This document shows, piece by piece, positions 57,090 through 64,000 of a DNA stretch of 64,000 bases (its first letter is position 1; the number at the start of each line of letters is the position of its first letter). Source of the stretch: Phytophthora quininea (Eukaryota > Oomycota > Peronosporomycetes > Peronosporales > Peronosporaceae); the NCBI GenBank assembly GCA_011947345.1, contig JAAVTG010000229.1, positions 496,001 through 560,000 on the forward strand, written 5' to 3'. The notes below the pieces were generated by a model, which was not told the origin of the DNA, ran no database searches, and worked only from the letters and a program-made list of their open reading frames with translations. The position numbers and the translations under genes are program-made.

Positions 57090-58431
57090 TCACGGTACGT
57101 AGCAAAGGTCATCGTTGGAGCTGTTTGCGTACGATAGCAACAATTGTGGAACATCTTCACTTATTGTCTTCAACGGCTCCCATGAGTCTTCGATCGTCTC
57201 CAGACCTTGCCACTTGACTTTGACTTCGTATGCCTTCATGTCAGCATTTTTCTGTAATCCACAATGGCATCTACAGCCAGCAGTGTGCCTTGCGATGCTA
57301 TGTGATCTAGAAGTTCTCCTGTTACATCAAGTGAGTCGTCTGTGTAGGATTTTAGGCGAGACGGGTGCACGTCAATCGTGCTGCCATTGACCAAATGCTC
57401 CACAGTAAAGTAGTAGTCTGTACTTCCAACTACTCGATAGGGTCCAACCCACATGACACGGAGTTTGTTTGCATGTAGTTTCTCATCAACTCTCGAGCGT
57501 AAAACGTAATCTCCGACCGTGAAATTCACCTGCCGATCATAATGGGGCCGACTTCTGTACTTCTTGGCTTGGTTGATGCGTTGGTCTTTCACAGCTTTGT
57601 GCATTTCCATAATTGCACTTTTCAATTTTGTAGCTGCTCATCTGTGCGTGGGCAAGGGTTCTCTAGTGTTGCAACACGTCCCCCAGGAAGAAAAATTGTG
57701 TCCAACGTGGTAGGACAAGGTGGTCCGGTGAAAAGTTCAACCGGTGCTCGGGTGGCCAAAGATGGAACTGGGGAATGATTTATTCTAGATTGCACTAGAG
57801 GCAGTAGGTAGGGCCAATCATGCACACTCCCTCGGAACTCTAGAGCCAAAGCCTTCAAAACTTGCAATATGTCACGGTTCACCCGCTCGACCGAGCCATT
57901 CTTCCATGGCGAGTAAGCGAGAATGAATTCTTGACGACCTTTTAATCGCCGGCTCAATTCAGCGATCACCTTGCACTTGAAGTGTGATCCTGAGTCACTA
58001 ACCCAAACGGTAGGAGCTCCGTAGCGACTATACCAGTCTAGGATACCAGCGGCTGCCACCTCCGATGTCGGTGCATCGCATGCTATAATCTCCACAAAAT
58101 GTGTCGCCTCGTCCTTGAGGACTAACACGTAACGAGATGATCCAAATGATTCACCCAAAGTCAAGAAGTCCCAATGCAGAGTTTTGTTGCGCTGAAACGT
58201 GAAGTGTGTTTCACTTAAAGGTCGAGGTATCACCAAACCACCTTTCACGTGTAGGCAAAGTAGGCATTTCGAGCAGAAATCCTGTACAATCCTAGTGAGA
58301 CCGCTGATCTGGAACAACCGGCGCACGTGGTTCTCCATCACGTGCACGCCGCGGTATCCATGTCTCCCGCAGTGAGCGATAACTAGCAGTCGCTGGATCA
58401 AATCAACCGCCTCGACCGGGATCCAAATCAA
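57090..58431 (-). pseudogene. Gypsy integrase and C-terminal chromodomain
   Basis: HHCC zinc-binding N-terminus (HCGRHGYRGVHVMENHVRRL, then CSKCLLC). The catalytic core has D in LHWDFLTLGES, D in VWVSDSGSHFKC and E in SPWKNGSVERVNRDIL. The frame drops one base at AAAA near 57625, resumes MKSAIMEMHKAV and GDYVLRSRVDEK, and drops another in AAAAA near 57249. It then reads AYEVKVKWQGLETIEDSWEP, a chromodomain that targets integration to modified chromatin. It ends at a stop at 57090-57092. An in-frame TAG (58444-58446) separates it from RT-RNase H. Confidence 0.85.
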
Positions 58432-58443
58432 TCCGTTAATTCT

Positions 58444-60022
58444 CTAGAGATCGTCACTGTCGAGAGTTGCTCCTGATGGTGGCGCGTGCTGTGCTTGCAC
58501 GGTACCTATCTCACCGACGGTAGGCCAGACAAACCCATCCTGGTCAAGAGGACACAGCAGTGTGAGGTCGTTCCTAGCCCTCTCTCTAGCTACTGCTGTG
58601 TTCCCGCGTTTCCGACTTCCACGAGTGAAACGTTTTACAGAATGAATTCTCGCTGCTGGTTGTTTCTTGCCGCCCCAGCTCGAGATGAGGTCAGCCCACA
58701 CATCGTGGATTCCCTCTATGTGTTCAATTGTGTAGCGATATTCCAGGAGTTTGGTAGACCAGCGCAGTAATTTGCCACGTACGTGACGCTTGAGCTCTTT
58801 GCTCGGCGAGAATAAGTAAATTATGTTCCGATGGTCGCAATAAAGCTGAAAGCCGCGCGGCCGCATGCGCAAGTATTCCAACTTCTCACACGCGTGCACT
58901 ATTGGGTAGGATTCTTTTTCAATTATGCTCCAGTTGAGAGCAGAGTCTTTAAAGCTACCTCCCATACACACGAGTAGCTCATGGTGCTGTTCTAAAATGG
59001 GGACGTTTGATCTCGAGCAGTTTACTTGAGAGACAACTAAGCCCCATCCGTAGTCAGACGCGTCGCTCAGTAGGCATAATTGTTTTTCTGGATCCGGATA
59101 GGCCAGCATGGCCGAGTGCATAAGCAATTCCTTCACCGCTTCAAAAGAATCTAGCTCAGAATCTATCAAGGCGATTTGAACTCCAGCAGCAGCTCTCTTC
59201 GTCTTTTTGGTCCCTGACAATGCTTCATCCAATTTTTCTTGCAGTGGCCGCGCTACTCGTGCGTAATCTACAAGGCCAGCTCGCATCCAATTACTCGCAC
59301 ACAAGAACTGCTGTAGGTCTGCTGCGGTGGTCGGAGCAGGCATATGTTGCAAGGATTTGATGGGCTCGGGGTCGTGTTCAATACCTTGCCTGTTGATAAT
59401 ACGGCCACACCATCTCACTTCAGTCAAGAAAGGTGAGCTCTTCTTATGATTTAGCAGCAGACCATATTTATCCAACTTCGTCAAAACTGCCTCGATCGCA
59501 TCCTGCAACTCTTCGGCAGTTTCTGCAAAAACTAGCAAGTCGTCTATCCAGACGATCACGTTCCTATTCACCAAGTCACCGAGTACCATCCCCACAGTGG
59601 CTTGAAAGTGGAGCGCGGCATCCGCGCTGCCTTGAGGGACTCGCGTTGGAGTAAAAATGCCCTTGTCAGTCATGTAGAACAGATATTCACGGCAGCTCTC
59701 ATTTAATGGGAGCTGCCAGAATCCTTTTAAAAAGTCGAATAGAGCATAAAACATGTTTCCACGACAGGCCTCCAGCGCTACTTCCAGCCTCGGCATTACG
59801 CCGGCTATCGGTTCGGACAGGGCATTGACAGGCCGATAATCCGTAGATTGTAGGAATTCTCTGGTGTTGGCCTTGCGAACCGGCAAAGCAGGACAACACC
59901 ACCGATATTGGTGGTTCTCGTAGACCCACCCGAGCTCAACAAGCTTTTTATTGAAAGCTTCGAGGAACTGAGACTTTTCTGGACTATATTGGCGAACCTT
60001 ACATCGATAGGGGCTGCGTTAG
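58444..60022 (-). pseudogene. Gypsy reverse transcriptase - RNase H
   Basis: From just after the solo LTR: VRQYSPEKSQFLEAFNKKLV, YRWCCPALPVRKANT, then DYRPVNAL. The palm motifs are FDFLKGFWQLPLN, the VPQGSADAALHFQ fingers turn and VIVWIDDLLVFA (the catalytic DD). The RNase H core follows with CLLSDASDYGWGLVVSQV and WSIIEKESYPIVHACEKLEY. The linker region ends in SGATLDSDDL before a TAG stop. One C appears to be missing in a CCCC run near 60012 at the join with the upstream part. It is otherwise open for about 480 codons, so the element is young. Confidence 0.9.
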
Positions 60023-60396
60023 TGTAGCGGACTGCGTAGCAGTGCACGTGCACGTGCACAGACGAAGACGTACGACTCCACGAGTCAGTGTCTTAGGCTT
60101 CCAGCCTTCGGTTCTATACAAGAACCAAGTACAGTCCCGTAAGTAGGACTCGCAGAGTCAGTGTCCCTTAAAACAAGGACTACACAGATCAACTGCAAAA
60201 TAGAACTGAATTGAATTGTTATCTGACCTTGATTGTAAATGTATAGACTAAACTATATAGCATAGTTAATCTAAGAATATGTAAATGAGTGGTGGAGAGC
60301 CAATGGCTCCAAAGTCAAAACTCTAGACACAGTTAAGAGTTTTGTGCAACCTCTAACGTCAACGCACGGGCATGACTTTCGTGTAACCCTGTTACA
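60023..60396. mobile_element. Solo LTR (374 bp) with 5-bp target duplication
   Basis: Begins TGTAGC and ends GTTACA, so both ends are TGTA..TACA inverted termini. It is flanked on both sides by GTTAG (60018-60022 and 60397-60401), a 5-bp duplication typical of LTR retrotransposon integration. The interior has a repeated GACTC..GAGTCAGTGTC text (about 60075-60095 and 60149-60170) and an AT-rich right half. No internal retroelement region is present, so it is a solo LTR left by recombination. It interrupts the gypsy RT frame. The parent family is not in the window. Confidence 0.85.
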
Positions 60397-60401
60397 GTTA
60401 G

Positions 60402-60521
60402 CCTTCAACCTGATCTTCAGCGGAAGTACGCGTGCGGGTGGGTCATGTCCTAGTTCAATTCTCCATCCACCATACTTCTGAACGATGTCACAGAGCTGAT
60501 CTGCGACATAGGTGTCCACGA
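60402..60521 (-). pseudogene. Gypsy pol segment between two insertions
   Basis: Reads TYVADQLCDIVQKYGGWRIE, then DPPARVLPLKIRLKA, the region just N-terminal to the RT fingers. Its 5' end joins the VVD that ends the protease-side segment across the hAT site, and its 3' end joins the RT across the solo LTR. Confidence 0.8.
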
Positions 60522-60699
60522 TAGTGTTGGGAATTACCAAGGTAATTCCCTACTTACCCGGTAAGTCGGTAAACATGCTTTTTACCTGCGGGTAATTACC
60601 TTTGGGTAAGTTATAATATAACCGCGGTCAGCGAAGATATTCTCGACGAGCGAACGGCACGATCGTGGCAATGGAGGCCCTCGAAGAGACGGAGACCGG

Positions 60700-61600
60700 A
60701 TGCAAGCGAACTGCACGACGTCTGCAAGAACGACGCCCGTGGCCGAGGCCGGTGTGGCTCCAGGCGAGTTAGTAAAGACGGAGGTGTTCCAGTCCAAGGA
60801 GGCCGACGGGCAGCAACGTGACGAAACCGTGAAGGCGATGACGCGAAAAGTGCACAACTGTGGAGACGGAGACTCGCGAGGAGACGGAGACCAAAGTGAG
60901 CGACCTGGGCACGAAGTCATCCAGTACGACGTCGGTGTTTGGCATGACGGCCACCCGCTCGAGCACGTAAGCCGGCGTGGCTCCAGACGAGTCTGTGGAG
61001 ACGGAGGTGTTCTGGCCCGGGTCAGCAATGAAGTCCGTGAAGACGACAGCCCGCACCTCGACAAGCGGCAGTGGCGAGCTGATGACGACGATCGAAGTGG
61101 AGACGACGGAGACCGTGACGAAGTCGGGCGAGAAGAGCATGACCGTGGAGACGGAGACCCGCGAGGTGCTGGGCATCACTTCTCGCGGCAGCGACAACGT
61201 GACCGGTTAGACGTCGACGCCGTTCGGTGTTGCGGCCGCGACGAGCGCTTTCATAGGCTCTGCTGTGGGCACGGCTGCTCATCGATAACGTCTGCAGATG
61301 TGGGCTCAATCACAAGCGAAGACGAGAGTGCGTCAACCAGCAATGGGAGCGGCGATGTAACTGGCTGCGTGACGGCTTCGCCGTGACGTCCGGCTGGATG
61401 GATGCTAGGGGCGCGACTCAGCAGACTTCGCAGGCTGCAGAGACGACGGAGACGAGCGTGACTGAAGAGGGCGTGTCGACGGTGTCGAGCACGGACGTGA
61501 CTGGCGCTGACACCACGACTGGCAACGTGACGACCGAGACCACGGAGATACGTCGGAGGATGGTTCTCGCAAGGTGACCGGCCAGCCGTTCGGCGTTGAG
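60700..61600 (+). repeat. Imperfect repeats with Thr/Glu/Ser-rich coding potential inside the hAT element
   Basis: GCCGGYGTGGCTCCAG.CGAG..AAGACGGAGGTGTTC occurs at about 60749 and again at about 60970, and GTGGAGACGGAGACYCGCGAGG at about 60869 and 61143, giving a unit of roughly 220-270 bp. GTGACCGG..CCGTTCGG(C/T)GTT recurs at about 61200 and 61576. Translations are rich in VETETRE, TTETVT and GDNVTG-like text. This does not look like transposase and may be captured host coding sequence. No complete gene is present. Confidence 0.45.
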
Positions 61601-61816
61601 GCGACGGTAGCTGTTGTCATCTCTGCTACGAGAGCCACCCGCTTGCAGACTGCGTTCACGGACGTGAGCTCGACTGAGACCTGTTCATGAACACGATCAT
61701 ACGTAAGGACTACATCTAACGCTCGACTCACTGCAGTGAATTTATTTCGATCGGACCAATCCAGTATGCATGCATTCAACGACAATATATTCAATCCCAA
61801 GTGCACTGCAATGTAC

Positions 61817-63200
61817 TTACGCAATATCTGACATTTCCTGCATCTCCTCGTCAGCTTGGCGTTCTTCAGCGGTGTCGATCGCTTCGTCATCACCATCACC
61901 AAATGCATCGCCTCCATAGGCATCGTCTTCATCATCCGATGTGTCCAAGTCGCCGTCATGAGTGTCGGGATACATACCATCCGCCACATTATCTCGAACC
62001 GGTTCACTAGTCGTTGCTACAATATTCGAGTACACGAAAACAAGCTTTTCCACCCGCGACGCATGCAGCCGATTCCTTCGCTTCGTGTGAAAGAAGCATG
62101 GATACTCCAGGATCTCTCGCTCGACGCTGACGAAGAAGGAATTGTGAAAAGCTTTTCAGCGATTCCACTGAGTAGTGGGAATCTTTTGCAGCCGTGCATC
62201 ATCCAGTAGCTAGACGGAGAACACGGAAAGTTTGTTGGTGCTGTATTGCTACCCTGCCAGTAGTGTCGGAGGCGAGACCACTCTTCAACTTCTCCTATGT
62301 ATTTTTCAAAACTTTAGGGTCATTTGTTATCGCCTTTGCCATAGTAACGATGCCGCTCATTGCAAGATCCAAATCATCTTTGACTTGTGCCGAACCAGCT
62401 GCAAACTTCGAGATGTCTGTAGTTTGATCCAACAAGTAGGCGGCCCTTACGGGAGCAGTAACAAGAAAATTGCGTCTGTCTTCGATCAACTAGAGAACTT
62501 CACTCTGGATCTCACCGTACTCGGTCCGGTCTTCTGCAATCGCACACGCAATTGGGCTGTGATACGCATCCAGATCTTTCAACTTGACGAACTCGCTGAA
62601 GATGGATGAAATGTAAGTCTTGTCCTTTTCGCAGAGTGCCAAACTCTTGTTGATAGGAGAAAGGATATTGACCAGACGCTTGCACTCATTCCACTTGTTC
62701 TGGTCTGCCACAATCGATTGCGCTCGCTCCAACTTAGGTCTTGTTTTCTTCGTGTTGTAGCGCTTTAGCAACGTCGAGTCGTCGAACATGGATCGAATGA
62801 TGTACTGGTTTCTGAAAACACTCCGAACACACTTTTCGACAGTATACCAACGGGTAGGAATAGGAACACTCAGCGCAAGCTGCTTCTCACCTGCTGTAGT
62901 CATCCCCTTCTGCTTGGTACGAAATCGATCCAGTAGACCATTTCTAACGCAAACAAACTTTGCGACGTGCTTGGAATCATCCTGTACAGCCGCTATGCGG
63001 TTTATCTTCAGCACATCCTTCATCACCACCGGACGTCTGGATGCTGCTTTACTCCTTTCTGGGCCGGGACAACTTTAATGAAATGGTCCTAAATGTCATG
63101 CTTCTTGCCCATGTCCCTTAGCTGCTGCGGCTTGAGCTCTTTTGGCTTGTTTGGAAGTGTGCCATACGTTTGAAAAGTCGTTAGGGGAACTTCAACGTGA
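61817..63200 (-). pseudogene. hAT transposase, internally deleted
   Basis: The N-terminal part (63200-63090) reads LKPQQLRDMGKKHDI, stop, DHFIKVVPAQKG, a BED-finger beginning. It is fused abruptly near 63040 to KDVLKINRIAAVQDDSKHVA, then VPIPTRWYTVEKCVRSVF (the RW motif of the hAT core) and further helical text to about 62490. The catalytic part between is missing. 62202-62060 reads AEKLFTIPSSSASSERSWSI, the C-terminal dimerisation signature. A missing T shifts the frame, which then gives RLHASRVEKLVFVYSNI and an acidic tail ending 61817. Non-autonomous. Confidence 0.8.
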
Positions 63201-63298
63201 AAGATTCGCGGTTGCGTCAACAAGTTACCCACGGGTAGACAATTTACCCGGTAAAAATTTACCGTTTGGTAATTACCCGGAACAACACTAGTCTACGA

Positions 63299-64000
63299 CC
63301 CCACGGTCGATCGCGTCGCGAACCAACGCATCCACTACATTCTGTACAACACCGCCTAGGACGGGTTGGCAGGGTGGCATGCCGTCCGGTTCACCGAAAG
63401 AGTCATCATCGTCACCATTACGACATGCAAGATACTCCAGTTGGCGATCAATATCAATGCCAAGCTCTCACAATAGTTGTTTTCCCACGAGGAACTCGTC
63501 TTCGTCAGATTCTACAATAAAACAACGCTTAGCATCTTGACAGCGCACTGGCCCAACCGCTGTGTTCAGCGCCAGTCTGACGTCGATCGCCTGTGTCGAC
63601 GTAAGAATTGCTCCACCTACAGCTTTTGATGTAACTGGTTCACTCAAATCCACAGTCATCGTAGCTGAATCAATTGCACAGAGCTCATTCACATGGCGTC
63701 GACAAATGATGTTCAAGTCCGATCCGCCATCGGCGCAATAGGGTAGTTCAAAAACTCCGTTAAGGATCACCTTCGGCCGGTCCTCATCTTCCGTTGTGGA
63801 GTTGTCATCGATGCGCTTGGCTCGGAATCGTTTACCACCTGCGGCGGGCACTTTCTTGCTCCTTCTTTCAGCCAAGATTGCCTCCTTGCCAGCTTCGTCG
63901 AGGTCAGGGCACTGATTCAACCAGTGGTTCTTGCCGCAGTGGAAACATTCCGTCCGTGGTTTTGAGGGTGTAGATGCAGTCCGAGCCTTGGATGTTGACG
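63299..64000 (-). pseudogene. Gypsy gag C-terminus and protease
   Basis: TECFHCGKNHWLNQCPDLDE (63968-63909 region) is a zinc knuckle of the form C-x2-C-x3-H-x4-C, one residue shorter than the usual C-x2-C-x4-H-x4-C. 63800-63470 holds a retropepsin-like domain: VILNGVFELPYCADGGSDLN, where the active-site triplet reads D-G-G instead of D-T/S-G. An in-frame TGA at about 63477 is followed by ELGIDIDRQLEYLACRN and a run to VVD at the hAT insertion site. Gag continues beyond 64000. Confidence 0.7.

Larger units (their letters stand above)
60522..63290 (-). mobile_element. hAT DNA transposon (2,769 bp) inserted in the gypsy element
   Basis: Terminal inverted repeat TAGTGTTG at both ends, followed inside by GGG(T)AATTACCAA, and flanked by an 8-bp duplication with one mismatch: GTCCACGA (60514-60521) and GTCTACGA (63291-63298). 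8-bp duplications are characteristic of hAT. Both subterminal regions are packed with GGTAA/TTACC words. Internal content: transposase relic (63200-61817, minus) and a repetitive Ser/Thr/Glu-coding segment (60660-61690). Removing the element and one duplication restores the gypsy frame. Confidence 0.88.
57090..64000 (-). mobile_element. Ty3/gypsy retrotransposon with chromodomain (chromovirus-type), interrupted and incomplete
   Basis: The order on the minus strand is gag zinc knuckle and protease (64000-63299), start of RT (60521-60402), RT-RNase H (60022-58444), integrase (58431-57622) and chromodomain (to the stop at 57090-57092). The PR-RT-RH-IN order defines Ty3/gypsy. It is broken by a hAT element (60522-63290) and a solo LTR (60023-60396), both with target duplications. 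Reading across each site after removing one duplication gives continuous protein for the hAT, and continuous up to one missing C for the LTR. Gag extends past the window edge. Confidence 0.9.

Noticed and set aside
60528..60610. Telomeric or interstitial telomere repeat
   Set aside because: GGGTAA/TTACCC words occur in both orientations, irregularly, and coincide with hAT ends that have an 8-bp duplication.
1..64000. CRISPR arrays, rRNA, tRNA genes, bacterial operon signals
   Set aside because: No regular spacer-repeat pattern or cloverleaf with a TTCGAAT-type loop was seen. Introns and gene types are eukaryotic.

Overview
This is a stretch of eukaryotic nuclear DNA that reads as an oomycete (Phytophthora / downy-mildew type). 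The basis is compact genes with none or a few introns of about 60-75 bp with GT..AG ends, a bacterial-type glucokinase, secreted GH1, S1 and acid phosphatase genes, oomycete-style initiator sequences, and oomycete-typical mobile elements (Tc1-like, MULE, hAT, piggyBac-like, chromodomain Ty3/gypsy). The species cannot be fixed from the sequence alone.

Layout. 0-3 kb is genic: the 3' end of a retinol-dehydrogenase-type SDR, a convergent Nudix hydrolase and a glucokinase. 3-23 kb is gene-poor and full of transposon remains: a hAT-type transposase relic (4.5-6.4 kb), a piggyBac-like relic (6.9-8.8 kb), an unidentified decayed coding region (9.2-10.2 kb), a MULE relic (15.3-17.7 kb) split by a TTAA-flanked element, a Tc1-like relic (20.9-21.8 kb), and a second, inverted copy of the TTAA element (22.1-22.9 kb). 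23-54 kb is a gene island: kelch/coiled-coil protein, secreted metallophosphoesterase, ecdysoneless (ECD) homologue, secreted trypsin-like protease, SLX9-like ribosome-biogenesis factor, a roughly 13.9 kb axonemal dynein heavy chain, queuosine-salvage QNG1, a 1.67 kb near-perfect inverted duplication carrying an unknown gene, and a secreted GH1 beta-glucosidase. 54.5-64 kb is a second transposon nest: TTAA element copy 3, a pogo/Tigger-type transposase relic, and a chromodomain Ty3/gypsy element into which a solo LTR and a hAT element have inserted.

Three observations stand out. First, a family of about 0.75 kb elements with long imperfect inverted repeats is always bounded by TTAA. In one case removing the element plus one TTAA rejoins the MULE reading frame exactly. 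A fourth, degenerate copy of one terminus lies beside a piggyBac-like transposase relic, which suggests these are piggyBac-type MITEs and identifies a likely parent. Second, there is a 1,668 bp inverted duplication (more than 99% identical by eye, 758 bp spacer) that copies the QNG1 3' end and an unknown gene, with a relic resembling the GH1 5' region in the spacer. Third, the dynein gene is complete in domain order but needs about 15 single-base corrections, nearly all in short homopolymers. The same signature recurs in the Nudix gene and in several transposases. It is therefore either an assembly-error signature or, for the dynein, early decay as expected in a lineage losing flagella.

The host genes are individually transcribed housekeeping or secreted functions. 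No operon-like pathway is evident. QNG1 and the dynein share a 195 bp divergent upstream region.
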